DNA of 40,047 nt, from the NCBI GenBank assembly GCA_900316305.1, contig ONCM01000005.1:129295-169341 (forward strand), written 5' to 3'. Positions 1-8,042 of this stretch are shown here, piece after piece. Within the stretch, counting starts at the first letter, position 1. Each line of letters opens with the position of its first letter. The notes under the pieces were generated by a model. That model was not told where the DNA came from and did no database searches. It saw nothing but the letters and a program-made list of their open reading frames with translations. The position numbers were made by a program, and so were the translations under genes. The DNA comes from an uncultured Bacteroidales bacterium. Lineage in GTDB: Bacteria > Bacteroidota > Bacteroidia > Bacteroidales > WCHB1-69.

Positions 1-2
1 TC

Positions 3-584
3 CTCTCCGACTATCCCGTCAACAAGCTCTCCTTCTGCGCCGCCGATGCCGACCGACTGGTGGTGCGCAACGACGGAAAGCCTTTCTCCTGGGAGGACTT
101 CACGGCGAACCCCAACGAGTATCGAAGCGACTTTATGCGCTGGGGCAGACACGCGGACATCCTGATTTCGGCCCATTTCTGGAATCCGGAAGCCCCTGTC
201 TATCTGACCCGTGCGGATCTGGCTTCCCCTGACCTCAACATCCGCCTCATCGGCGACATCACCTGCGACATCCAGGGTAGCATCCAATCCACGCTACGTT
301 CCTCCACCCACGAAAATCCCTACTACGACTACAATCCGGAGACAGGCGCCGAAGAACCAGCCTTCTCCTCCGAACGCAATATCACCGTCATGGCGGTGGA
401 CACCTGTCCCAACGCCCTGGCCGCCGACACCAGCAACTACTTTGGTGAAATGCTCATCGAACATGTGCTCACCCCATTACTGGAACGGCGCGAATCGAAG
501 GTCATCCAGCGCTCCACCATTCTGGACAAAGGGAAGCTGACTCCGCGATTCCAATATCTCACTGCCTTCGCCGAAGGGAAATAA
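3..584 (+). CDS. Saccharopine/alanine dehydrogenase-like oxidoreductase, C-terminal part (partial)
   Basis: The reading frame is already open at the left edge, so the N-terminal part lies outside the window; about 193 residues are visible. The segment around DILISAHFWNPEAPVYLT followed by IRLIGDITCDIQGSIQST resembles the C-terminal half of NAD-dependent saccharopine dehydrogenases (lysine-forming) and related alanine-dehydrogenase/transhydrogenase-fold enzymes, where an acidic loop and the IxCDxxGSI stretch lie near the substrate and cofactor cleft. The protein ends FQYLTAFAEGK. It is followed after 21 bp by the flippase gene on the same strand, so it may be cotranscribed, although no functional link is obvious. 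The exact substrate cannot be assigned from this fragment; Bacteroidetes homologues are usually named only as saccharopine dehydrogenase-like. Confidence 0.7.
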   Translation, partial: LSDYPVNKLSFCAADADRLVVRNDGKPFSWEDFTANPNEYRSDFMRWGRHADILISAHFWNPEAPVYLTRADLASPDLNIRLIGDITCDIQGSIQSTLRSSTHENPYYDYNPETGAEEPAFSSERNITVMAVDTCPNALAADTSNYFGEMLIEHVLTPLLERRESKVIQRSTILDKGKLTPRFQYLTAFAEGK

Positions 585-605
585 CGACGAAACACCCCAA
601 AAAAG

Positions 606-2060
606 ATGGCTACAGGAGACAATTTGAAGAACAAAACGATTTCCGGCATGATGTGGAGTGCTGTGGGAAAGGTGGGGACCCTCACCATCAATTTCCTCTC
701 CAACCTCGTGCTGGCGCGTCTGCTGATGCCGGCGGATTTCGACTGCATCGGAATGCTCGCCATCTTCCTCGCCGTCTCCAACATCTTCATCCAAGGTGGG
801 TTGGGTGCCGCCCTCATCCAGAAAAAGGAACCTACCGAGCTTGACTATTCGACTGTATTTTATTGGAATCTGGTTTTCGCCAGTCTGTTCTACGGACTGC
901 TTTTTGCCATCGCTCCAGCTGTCGCACACTTTTACGAACTGCCAATCCTGCAGCCCATGCTGCGAGTACAAGGCATCGTTTTGATCATCCAATCTTTCGC
1001 CATTGTGCAGATTACAAAACTGCAGAAAGAGATGAATTTCAAGGCTTTAGCCATTCGAAACATGGCTGCTGCCTTTGCAGGCACCCTCATCGCTATTCCG
1101 ATGGCCTTGCGCGGGTACGGAGCTTGGAGCTTAGTGGCCTCTGCCATCACGGCTGCCATCATCAATGTACTGTTACTCTGGAAGATGAGCTCTTGGAGAC
1201 CTTCCTGGGAATTCAGCCTCACCTCCCTCAAACAACTCTTCAGCTTCGGCGGACTCATGCTTCTCTCCTCTTTGGCCGAAACCCTCTACACCAATCTTCA
1301 GGGGCTGATCATCGGCAAACGGTTCCCTTCCGGCAACCTCGGTTACTACATGCAGGCGAAAAAGCTGGAGGAAGTGCCGGTCACCGGACTCTCTTCCATC
1401 GTCAACGAAGTAACCTTCCCGGCCTTCGCCTCTCTCCAGAACGACCCCGATCGATTGCTGACCGGCGTTCGCAAAAGCACGAAAGCGCTCTCTTTCCTCA
1501 ATTTTCCGATGATGATACTGCTGATTATCATCGCCCAGCCGCTCATCACCCTGCTTTACGGCAGCAAATGGGGCACCTCCGTCCCCTACTTCCAAATCCT
1601 CTGCATCTCTGGATTAATTTATACGATAAATACCCTTAACTCTAATGTAATCAAATCATTAGGGAAAGGAAAAATCTTTTTTGTCATCCAAATCACTAAA
1701 CGAGTGATCGGCATCGGATTAATCCTCTTTGGTATGCGTTATGGCATCTACGGACTGCTTTGGGCCACCGCTGCTACCGCATACATCAGCTTTTTTATCA
1801 ACGCATCCGTTAATAGAAAACTCATCAACTACGGTATATTCAGACAGTTAGGCGATGTCGGCATCTTTCTGCTGCTCGCCGTCTTCTCCGGAATCATCAC
1901 TTACGGCATCGGCCGGTTACTGCCCTGCCATATCTATCTCATTATGCTAATCCAAATTCTACTCTATCCCTCCGTGTATCTTCTTTTAGCTAAATTACTG
2001 AAAATGGAAGAATTAGCTATTTACACGGGCATTATCACCAAATCTTTTCACAGAAAATAA
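606..2060 (+). CDS. Wzx-like polysaccharide flippase (MOP superfamily)
   Basis: A 484-residue, almost wholly hydrophobic protein with roughly 12-14 membrane segments and no signal peptide. The N-terminus (SGMMWSAVGKVGTLTINF, then LVLARLLMPADFDCIGML) is the typical opening of the WzxC/Polysacc_synt_3 group of the MOP exporter superfamily. Such proteins move undecaprenyl-linked oligosaccharide repeat units across the inner membrane during O-antigen, capsule or exopolysaccharide assembly. Downstream on the same strand are a TupA-like protein, a polymerase-like/GT4 fusion and a GT2 enzyme, which supports a role in a surface-polysaccharide locus. It ends 7 bp before the next gene, consistent with cotranscription. 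The role is inferred from family and context; the sugar substrate is unknown. Confidence 0.88.
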   Translation: MATGDNLKNKTISGMMWSAVGKVGTLTINFLSNLVLARLLMPADFDCIGMLAIFLAVSNIFIQGGLGAALIQKKEPTELDYSTVFYWNLVFASLFYGLLFAIAPAVAHFYELPILQPMLRVQGIVLIIQSFAIVQITKLQKEMNFKALAIRNMAAAFAGTLIAIPMALRGYGAWSLVASAITAAIINVLLLWKMSSWRPSWEFSLTSLKQLFSFGGLMLLSSLAETLYTNLQGLIIGKRFPSGNLGYYMQAKKLEEVPVTGLSSIVNEVTFPAFASLQNDPDRLLTGVRKSTKALSFLNFPMMILLIIIAQPLITLLYGSKWGTSVPYFQILCISGLIYTINTLNSNVIKSLGKGKIFFVIQITKRVIGIGLILFGMRYGIYGLLWATAATAYISFFINASVNRKLINYGIFRQLGDVGIFLLLAVFSGIITYGIGRLLPCHIYLIMLIQILLYPSVYLLLAKLLKMEELAIYTGIITKSFHRK

Positions 2061-2067
2061 TTGCAAT

Positions 2068-2955
2068 ATGGAAATACGCTCTAATCCGAACATCTGGCTC
2101 CGTTACCTCATGACGACCATCTCTCCCAAGTGGACCATCAATTTGCTGTTCCGGATGTGCCACCATCGGAAACCAGATTTGGAAAATCCACAGACATTGG
2201 ACGAAAAAATCCAATGGATGAAGTTGCACTACTACAACGATAATCCTCTGGTAAAACAATGCGCAGACAAATGGCAAGTCCGCAACTATGTTAGAGACAA
2301 TGGATTGGAAGACATTCTTACAGAAGTCATTACAACCTATCACCATCCTGAAGAGATAGACTGGGACGCGCTGCCCGAAAAGTTCGTACTGAAATGGAAC
2401 TTTGGGAACGGAGGCAACGTGGTCTGCACCGATAAAAGCAATTTGGATAAGGAACGGGCAATCCGAGACCTGAAACGCTTCGAAAAGCTCAAATTCCACC
2501 TGTTGGCTGCCGAACCACAGTACAATGTGGCAGAAAAGATGCTGATTTGCGAAAAATTCATCGAACCTGAGCACGGAAAATCCCCTGTGGATTACAAATT
2601 TTACTGTTTCAACGGAGAAGCGAAATACGTATTGTGCTGCATAGGGCGCGAAGAAGGACAAAAACCGTCATTCTATTTCTTCGACCGCAACTGGGAACTG
2701 CAACGACTTAACCGTCAGGGAAAAATGGCACCGGAAGGGTTCAGCGTGCCTAAACCCGACGGCATTGACCAACTGTTCGATATTGCCGAAAAACTCTCCG
2801 CCCCGTTTCCATTTGTGCGCGCCGACTTCTATCTGGAGTTCGGAAAACCCTGGTTCGGCGAACTCACTTTCACCCCAGGAGGCGGCTTCGACTACGGACG
2901 ATTGCCGGAAAGCGACTTGTTGTTTGGAAATATGGTGCAATTACCTGAGAAATAA
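2068..2955 (+). CDS. TupA-like ATP-grasp protein
   Basis: A 295-residue soluble protein. The opening (TLDEKIQWMKLHYYND), the middle block FVLKWNFGNGGNVVCTDKS and the later ICEKFIEP ... DYKFYCFNGEAKYV and FVRADFYLEF ... FGELTFTPGGGFD match the TupA-like ATP-grasp family (named after a teichuronopeptide synthesis protein). ATP-grasp enzymes join a carboxylate to an amine using ATP; in capsule and LPS loci members of this family are thought to attach amino acids or similar groups to sugars. Acidic residues of the RADFYLEF and GELTFTPGGG segments would be the metal-binding ones. It lies 7 bp after the flippase gene. The acceptor is unknown, and these proteins are often annotated loosely as glycosyltransferases. 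Confidence 0.85.
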   Translation: MEIRSNPNIWLRYLMTTISPKWTINLLFRMCHHRKPDLENPQTLDEKIQWMKLHYYNDNPLVKQCADKWQVRNYVRDNGLEDILTEVITTYHHPEEIDWDALPEKFVLKWNFGNGGNVVCTDKSNLDKERAIRDLKRFEKLKFHLLAAEPQYNVAEKMLICEKFIEPEHGKSPVDYKFYCFNGEAKYVLCCIGREEGQKPSFYFFDRNWELQRLNRQGKMAPEGFSVPKPDGIDQLFDIAEKLSAPFPFVRADFYLEFGKPWFGELTFTPGGGFDYGRLPESDLLFGNMVQLPEK

Positions 2956-2969
2956 TCAATTATTCTTAA

Positions 2970-2989
2970 GGGCGAATGATTATTCGCCC
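2970..2989. repeat. Perfect 8-bp hairpin GGGCGAAT/ATTCGCCC
   Basis: A perfect 8-bp inverted repeat with a 4-base loop lies between the TupA-like gene and the polymerase/GT4 gene. It is not followed by a T run on either strand, so it is a poor intrinsic terminator candidate. It may be an RNA hairpin between cistrons or a remnant of a dispersed palindromic element. No second copy is visible in this window. Confidence 0.6.
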
Positions 2990-3015
2990 CTACCATAAAT
3001 CGTAAACTAGTTATA

Positions 3016-5304
3016 ATGAAAAAACAGAAAATCGCCAAGATACTGGTATTGATAATATTAGGATTGTCCACGCTGATGTTCCTGCCATGGATATACCTGA
3101 CACCCATCTACTATATCATGCGTTACATCGTCATGGCTATGACCGCCGTGGCTTTTGTGCTGACATTCTCCCTCACCCGGTTTATGTCCATGCGATTTGT
3201 GCGGCTCCTCCTCCTGACTGTCACCTGTATGGTACTGATTTTCTTTATCATACCGGTCCGACCATCAGATATCTCGCAATTGGTTATCGCCATGATCACC
3301 CTCTCCATCGGAGCTGGGCTGGACTGGAACGCCCGAGAGTGGGCGAACGTCAGCTATGGCTACACCATGTTGATGATTGCGGTCACCATCTGCAACTGCC
3401 TCTATTTCACAGGAGGGCTGTATGTGCCTGAGCATTACATGTTTGACGAAGGGAAAAACCAAGTCGGGGCGATGGTGGCCATCGGCGCAACCGCCTGTTT
3501 CTATTTCGGAATGAAGTTCAAGGAAGATAGGATTCCTTTCCTCTCTACCGCTATTCTCTCCCTCATCTGCCTAGTACTAATCCGGTCCCGCGCCGACTGT
3601 TTTGCATTGATAATCTGCATGTTGATGATTACAATAAAAGAAGCCGACTTCAACATCAAATGGAACGTGAAAACCATACTGGCTATCATCACCATTCTCC
3701 TGATTGGAGTCATCATTTACACCGGATTTATTAACAACGAGTTACACACATTCATGCACGGCGGCAAAAGCGGAAACGGGATCAATGACCTTACCACCCG
3801 CCGATGGGCCCGCAACCAAAAGGGTATGGACATCATCATGCACCACCATTCCATGGAGGATCTGAAGAATCCTATGAAAATCCCGTTTATCCACAATTAT
3901 CCGCTACTACGGTTGGCCCGCTACAGCTTCTTCTCCTTACCTTTGTTGTTTTTCTATATCTATTTTGGTGTCAGCACATTAATTGAGTTGTTCAAATCAC
4001 GGAAGACGGAGCTCAAACAAGCGGGTTGGGTGGTGTGCTGCATTCCGTTGCTCATCAGTTTCGCCGAGCCCAACTTCCCTTACGGTCCCGGTCTGGTGCA
4101 AATGCTGGCATTCCTGCTGTTGGGCTACTCCTTGCGTCCTTCCGACCCGCCCACACGTACTCCTGATGAAAAGACAGATACGGTACTACACATCTGTAAC
4201 GACATGTTTTACAGCAAAGTACACTCAAATCTATACCAAGAATTAGACCGCCAAGGAGTAAAGCAAGTGGTGTTCTCTCCGGTGCATAAATCCACTCCCG
4301 AAAACCACCTTTTTGAGGGCGAACACACGAAAATCATCTATGCTCATATTCTGAAACCGCTGCATAAACTCTTCTTTTTCCACAAGATAGAACGCACTGT
4401 TTCTGAAATCGAGAAGCAGGTTGATCTGAGCACCATTTCCTGCATCCACGCCACCACCCTCTTCAGCGACGGCATGGTGGCCATGGAATTGTACCGAAAA
4501 TACGGCATTCCTTACATCGTGGCGGTCCGGAACTGCGACATCAACGCCTTCATGCGCTACATGCCACACCTATGGTGGGTGCACCGCGCTGTATTGGAAG
4601 CCACTGAAAAAGTAATCTTTATAGCACCGGCATTACAACAACGACTACTCAAGCATCCGACCTTGGCGGGAATACGGGACTCCGTTTCTAAAAGAGTCGA
4701 GGTGATTCCAAACGGCATCAACGAGTATTGGATCAACCATTTGCAAACCACCAATACCGCGAATCCACATCATGTGCTGTATGTTGGCAACTTCACTAGT
4801 AACAAAAACCTTACCCGTCTAATCTATTCCATACTCGCATTATACTCGGAATTCCCCGAAATCCATCTGGATGTGGCGGGCGCAGGTGGCAACAATGAAC
4901 GCTATGTGTTATCTCTCATTGAAAAACATCCTGAATGCATCACATACCACGGTAAAATCACTGATTTAGAACGACTTCAGGAACTTTACCGCGCTAACAG
5001 CATCATGGCCATGCCTTCCAAGTCGGAAACCTTCGGGCTGGTCTATATTGAAGCGCTCTCCCAAGGGGTGAAAGTGCTCTGGAGTCGCGGCGAAGCCATT
5101 GATGGCATGTTCCACGAACATATCGGCGAACACGTTATCCCACTGAATAACTACGACATAACCAATGCCTTAGACAAAATGATGCGCCATCCCGAAAACT
5201 ACGAAACCCTTTCCGCAGACACTTTTGAAAAGTTCCGCTGGTCTTCCGTTGCCCAACGATACCTGTCCATCTACTCCCAATTGCATAACCCCGAAAACTC
5301 CTAA
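3016..5304 (+). CDS. O-antigen polymerase-like membrane protein fused to a GT4 glycosyltransferase
   Basis: One uninterrupted 762-residue frame contains two normally separate proteins. Residues about 1-375 are a membrane protein with about ten or more hydrophobic segments and a periplasmic-looking loop (GGKSGNGINDLTTRRWARN), as in Wzy/WaaL-type polymerases or ligases. After a short linker (SLRPSDPPTRTPDEKTD), residues about 390-755 form a GT-B glycosyltransferase: VLHICNDMFYSKVHSNLY looks like a native GT4 N-terminus, followed by VIPNGINEYW, LYVGNFTSNKNLTRLI and AMPSKSETFGLVYIEALSQG, the E-x7-E type donor-binding region of family GT4. The domain order suggests coupling of cytoplasmic sugar transfer to repeat-unit polymerisation at the inner membrane. 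The frame ends in an octamer repeat that supplies its TAA stop. Confidence 0.82.
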   Translation: MKKQKIAKILVLIILGLSTLMFLPWIYLTPIYYIMRYIVMAMTAVAFVLTFSLTRFMSMRFVRLLLLTVTCMVLIFFIIPVRPSDISQLVIAMITLSIGAGLDWNAREWANVSYGYTMLMIAVTICNCLYFTGGLYVPEHYMFDEGKNQVGAMVAIGATACFYFGMKFKEDRIPFLSTAILSLICLVLIRSRADCFALIICMLMITIKEADFNIKWNVKTILAIITILLIGVIIYTGFINNELHTFMHGGKSGNGINDLTTRRWARNQKGMDIIMHHHSMEDLKNPMKIPFIHNYPLLRLARYSFFSLPLLFFYIYFGVSTLIELFKSRKTELKQAGWVVCCIPLLISFAEPNFPYGPGLVQMLAFLLLGYSLRPSDPPTRTPDEKTDTVLHICNDMFYSKVHSNLYQELDRQGVKQVVFSPVHKSTPENHLFEGEHTKIIYAHILKPLHKLFFFHKIERTVSEIEKQVDLSTISCIHATTLFSDGMVAMELYRKYGIPYIVAVRNCDINAFMRYMPHLWWVHRAVLEATEKVIFIAPALQQRLLKHPTLAGIRDSVSKRVEVIPNGINEYWINHLQTTNTANPHHVLYVGNFTSNKNLTRLIYSILALYSEFPEIHLDVAGAGGNNERYVLSLIEKHPECITYHGKITDLERLQELYRANSIMAMPSKSETFGLVYIEALSQGVKVLWSRGEAIDGMFHEHIGEHVIPLNNYDITNALDKMMRHPENYETLSADTFEKFRWSSVAQRYLSIYSQLHNPENS

Positions 5305-5333
5305 CCGTGTAACCCTGTAACCGTGTAACCGTA
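5302..5333. repeat. Octamer array, 4 units of TAACC(G/C)TG type
   Basis: Four consecutive 8-bp units read TAACCGTG, TAACCCTG, TAACCGTG and TAACCGTA. The first TAA is the stop codon of the polymerase/GT4 fusion, and the array fills most of the gap before the GT2 gene. It resembles the 7-bp arrays elsewhere in the window but has an 8-bp period. Confidence 0.85.
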
Positions 5334-5344
5334 TAAATGAACGT

Positions 5345-6346
5345 ATGATAAGTGTCATTTGTCCCATTTACAACGAAGAGAACCGCATTGACAGCTGCAT
5401 CCGGTCCATCCTCGCGCAAGATTTCCCGAAGGAGGATTTGGAAGTGCTGTTTGTGGACGGCATGAGTGACGACCGCACGCGGGACATCATCGGAAACTAC
5501 ATTCAGCAGTATCCGTTCATCCGACTATTGGATAATCCGAAGCGCATCGCACCGACCGCGTTGAACATCGGAATACGGGCGGCAAAAGGCGAGATCATCC
5601 TGCGCTTAGATGCGCACGCGAAATACCCCAGCGATTATTTTACCGTATTAGTCAATAAGTTACAAAGCACTGATGCCGACAATGTAGGAGGTGTTTGTAA
5701 CACGTTGCCCGCCAAGGACACCCCTATGTGCAGGGCTATCGCCCACGCCATGAGCTCCTCTTTCGGGATGGGGAATTCCCATTTCCGCATCGGTGCCGAC
5801 CACGAAATGGAGGTCGATACCGTGCCTTTTGGTTGCTTCCGTCGGGAAATTTTCGATAAAATCGGACTCTTTGACGAAGAGCTGGTGCGCAATCAAGACG
5901 ACGAATACAATGGAAGAATCATCCGAAATGGCGGCAAGATTCTGTTGCTTCCGCAAGTGGTGATCGACTATTTCGCACGCGACTCCATCAGCAAGACTGC
6001 GAAAATGTTCTACCAATACGGACTATTCAAACCTCTCGTAAACAAGAAGTTGCAGAAACCATCAACCCTCCGGCAATTCTTCCCGCCCTTGTTTTTGGCC
6101 GGAATTGTCATCGGAGGGTTGCTCAGCATATTCAGCCCAACAATCAGGCTGATCTATTTTGGTGTATTGGCCGTGTACCTATTATTAGGTCTTTTTTCCG
6201 GCATCAAGTGTACCCGACGGGGCATTGACATTCTCTGTATGCCCATCATTTACGCCACCATCCACCTCAGTTACGGATGCGGCTACTGGGCCGGGCTGTT
6301 CAAATTGGCCGTGCATGGAAAAATCTCCGTGCAGTCGAATCATTAG
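5345..6346 (+). CDS. Family 2 glycosyltransferase, ExoA-like
   Basis: A 333-residue protein with a GT-A domain followed by membrane segments. The start ISVICPIYNEENRIDSCIRS, the early acidic site LFVDGMSDDRT and the central RLDAHAKYPSDYF (in place of the classic DxD) match succinoglycan ExoA-like GT2 enzymes. The later QDDEYNGRIIRNGGKI corresponds to the ED acceptor-side region. Hydrophobic segments at about 235-260, 262-285 and 300-320 would anchor it to the cytoplasmic face of the inner membrane. It is the last plus-strand gene of the polysaccharide block and overlaps the end of the convergent outer-membrane protein gene by 4 bp. The ATG at 5345 was chosen over the ATG at 5337, which is followed two codons later by a stop. 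Confidence 0.9.
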   Translation: MISVICPIYNEENRIDSCIRSILAQDFPKEDLEVLFVDGMSDDRTRDIIGNYIQQYPFIRLLDNPKRIAPTALNIGIRAAKGEIILRLDAHAKYPSDYFTVLVNKLQSTDADNVGGVCNTLPAKDTPMCRAIAHAMSSSFGMGNSHFRIGADHEMEVDTVPFGCFRREIFDKIGLFDEELVRNQDDEYNGRIIRNGGKILLLPQVVIDYFARDSISKTAKMFYQYGLFKPLVNKKLQKPSTLRQFFPPLFLAGIVIGGLLSIFSPTIRLIYFGVLAVYLLLGLFSGIKCTRRGIDILCMPIIYATIHLSYGCGYWAGLFKLAVHGKISVQSNH

Positions 6347-6903
6347 AAAGTGTAACCGACTTTAGCCTCGATACCGCCATTGAAACCAGGTTGGCTCGGG
6401 AAGGTTCTGAAGAAGAAACCTCCTGTGAATGAGAGAGCCTTTACACGGAAACCGCCAGAAAGAGTGGCGTAAAGTCCCACTCCGGATCTGCTTTCTTCCA
6501 CGTAGTCATAATAATCCGTATAACCGTACTGGTTTTGAACAGGAACCATGACTTCCTCCGTCCAGAAATGGAATCCGACACCTGCCGCCACGTTGATGAG
6601 GGGTTTCAGTTTTTTGCCCATGTCAAAATAGTGACGATAGTTGATATAAAGCGGAACCTCCTGGAAAGAGGCAGTGTTCAGACCGTAACCGATACCCAAA
6701 CCCAACAAATCATTCTGTTTGAAGGCAATACTGTTGACAAATACACCTGTCCAACCAACATTCTTGCCGAGGAAGAAACCATACTCATTGATGAAGTTGT
6801 AAGCAATCTTTTTCTCTTGTTGCTCTTGTGCATGCAGGGTGCTGATCCCGCAAATTGCGGCAATGCACAACACCATAATCGTTCTTAAAACTCTGTTTTT
6901 CAT
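6343..6903 (-). CDS. Small outer-membrane beta-barrel protein
   Basis: Translation from the ATG at 6903 gives 186 residues beginning MKNRVLRTIMVLCIAAI and a signal peptide probably cleaved after LHAQ. The mature part is rich in alternating aromatic/small-residue strands (for example LLGLGIGYGLNTA, VPLYINYRHYF, GLYATLSGGFRV) and ends in GGIEAKVGYTF; a C-terminal phenylalanine is typical of outer-membrane barrels recognised by BamA. A GTG seven codons upstream is possible but would displace the signal peptide. A TATTTTTGC element lies 35 bp upstream. The gene is alone on its strand and ends convergently on the GT2 gene. The function is unknown; it looks like an eight-strand porin-like or adhesion-type barrel. 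Confidence 0.8.
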   Translation of the reverse strand: MKNRVLRTIMVLCIAAICGISTLHAQEQQEKKIAYNFINEYGFFLGKNVGWTGVFVNSIAFKQNDLLGLGIGYGLNTASFQEVPLYINYRHYFDMGKKLKPLINVAAGVGFHFWTEEVMVPVQNQYGYTDYYDYVEESRSGVGLYATLSGGFRVKALSFTGGFFFRTFPSQPGFNGGIEAKVGYTF

Positions 6904-6937
6904 AATCTTACAATTTAGTGACACAAAATTTAAGGGC

Positions 6938-6946
6938 GCAAAAATA
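6938..6946 (-). promoter_or_regulatory. Bacteroidetes -7 element for the outer-membrane barrel gene
   Basis: TATTTTTGC on the minus strand, fitting the TAnnTTTG consensus of Bacteroidetes sigma factor, about 35 bp before the ATG at 6903. No convincing -33 box was identified. Confidence 0.65.
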
Positions 6947-6998
6947 CATTTTTTTCACCTTATTGTTCCAAAAACCAAAACCTATAGGACAAAAAGTG

Positions 6999-7007
6999 TA
7001 TTTTTGC
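6999..7007 (+). promoter_or_regulatory. Bacteroidetes -7 element for corA
   Basis: TATTTTTGC, fitting TAnnTTTG, about 70 bp upstream of the corA start and divergent from the promoter of the outer-membrane barrel gene. Confidence 0.65.
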
Positions 7008-7077
7008 AGGCTATAAAAATATTGCGCAAAGATGTAGTATAGAGTTTCTAACCAATTAAAAGAAAGGAGGTTATCTT

Positions 7078-7989
7078 ATGGTTGACACCATTAATTTCGG
7101 TGCATACAAGTGGCATCATATCACCAATCCTACCGTTGAAGATTTGGATTTCTTACGAGATAACTTCCATTTCCACCCTTTGGACATAGAAGACTGTTCT
7201 AGCTTTGTACAACGCCCCAAAATAGATATTTACGACGACTATTTCTTCTTGGTGCTGCATTTCCCATTGCTTGACCAACGTACTAATCTGGTCAAAACAG
7301 AGGAAACCAAGATTTTCTGGGGTCAGGATTACCTGATCACTGTCGGAAATTCCCATTATGTGGTACAAGATCTCTTCAACCTGAAGAAAATCGACCCGGA
7401 ACCTGAGGACGAGGACGAAATCAGCGGCACTTCCGACGCCATGCTCTACCATATCCTCTATAGGATGATGAAGGAGACCTTCCTCATCGTGGAGCGTCTT
7501 GGTACGCAAATTGATTTCATCAGCCGCGAACTGTTTAGCAGCAAGGCAGAGAAGATCATCGAACAGATCTCCATCATCCGTAAAAACATCATCCAGATGA
7601 ACACCATGTTCAAACCGCAACTCCGTCTGTTCAAGATGTTTGAAAGCGGCGAAGTGAAAGGGTTCGCCGATGACATGGAAGAATACTGGGGCAACATTTT
7701 GGACTTCTACCAGAAAATGTGGGATATGGTCGATGACTATGGCGAATTGGTGGCCGGTCTGTCGAGTACGTTCGATTCGTTGCAGGCCAACAAGACCAAC
7801 GAGATCATGCGTATGCTTACGATTATTTCCACTATTGTACTTCCATTGACCTTTATATCAGGACTTTACGGCATGAATGTCGGACTTCCTATGGCGAATT
7901 CCCCATTCGCATTCCTCATTGTAATCGGAATTTGTTTATTCATTTCGGTGGTGCTAATCATTTTCTTCATGAAAAAGCACTGGCTATAA
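7078..7989 (+). CDS. corA: CorA-family divalent cation (Mg2+/Co2+) transporter
   Basis: A 303-residue protein with the CorA layout: a long cytoplasmic N-terminal domain (from WHHITNPTVEDLDFLRDNF), a long helix (about 150-240), and two C-terminal membrane segments. The family signature is present as YGMNVG at the end of the first membrane segment (LPLTFISGLYGMNVG), with the second segment FLIVIGICLFISVVLIIFF and a basic KKHWL tail. CorA pentamers carry magnesium, cobalt or nickel across the inner membrane down the gradient, gated by cytoplasmic Mg2+. The start ATG is preceded at 7065-7070 by AGGAGG, an unusually strong Shine-Dalgarno for this organism group. It has its own -7 element and appears monocistronic. 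Confidence 0.92.
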   Translation: MVDTINFGAYKWHHITNPTVEDLDFLRDNFHFHPLDIEDCSSFVQRPKIDIYDDYFFLVLHFPLLDQRTNLVKTEETKIFWGQDYLITVGNSHYVVQDLFNLKKIDPEPEDEDEISGTSDAMLYHILYRMMKETFLIVERLGTQIDFISRELFSSKAEKIIEQISIIRKNIIQMNTMFKPQLRLFKMFESGEVKGFADDMEEYWGNILDFYQKMWDMVDDYGELVAGLSSTFDSLQANKTNEIMRMLTIISTIVLPLTFISGLYGMNVGLPMANSPFAFLIVIGICLFISVVLIIFFMKKHWL

Positions 7990-7993
7990 CTTA

Positions 7994-8042
7994 GTTAGAA
8001 GTTAGCAGTTAGTAGTTAGCAATTAATGGTCAACGGTCAATG
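7994..8042. repeat. Heptamer array, 7 units (GTTAGCA to GTCAATG)
   Basis: Seven consecutive 7-bp units: GTTAGAA, GTTAGCA, GTTAGTA, GTTAGCA, ATTAATG, GTCAACG, GTCAATG. The ATG at the end of the last unit is the start codon of the retropepsin-like gene. The array begins a few bases after the corA stop. Confidence 0.9.

Noticed and set aside
863-1639. 258-codon frame overlapping the flippase gene in another frame
   Set aside because: The flippase frame gives a clear membrane transporter; the alternative is a low-information His/Arg/Leu-rich sequence.
3016-5304. Polymerase/GT4 fusion considered as a sequencing frameshift artefact
   Set aside because: Both parts are in one frame without a stop for 2.3 kb, with a linker that fits a genuine fusion; an error deleting a stop is possible but not indicated.
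7994-8042. Heptamer arrays considered as a CRISPR array
   Set aside because: Units are 7 bp, contiguous and degenerate, with no spacers of constant length and no cas genes in the window.
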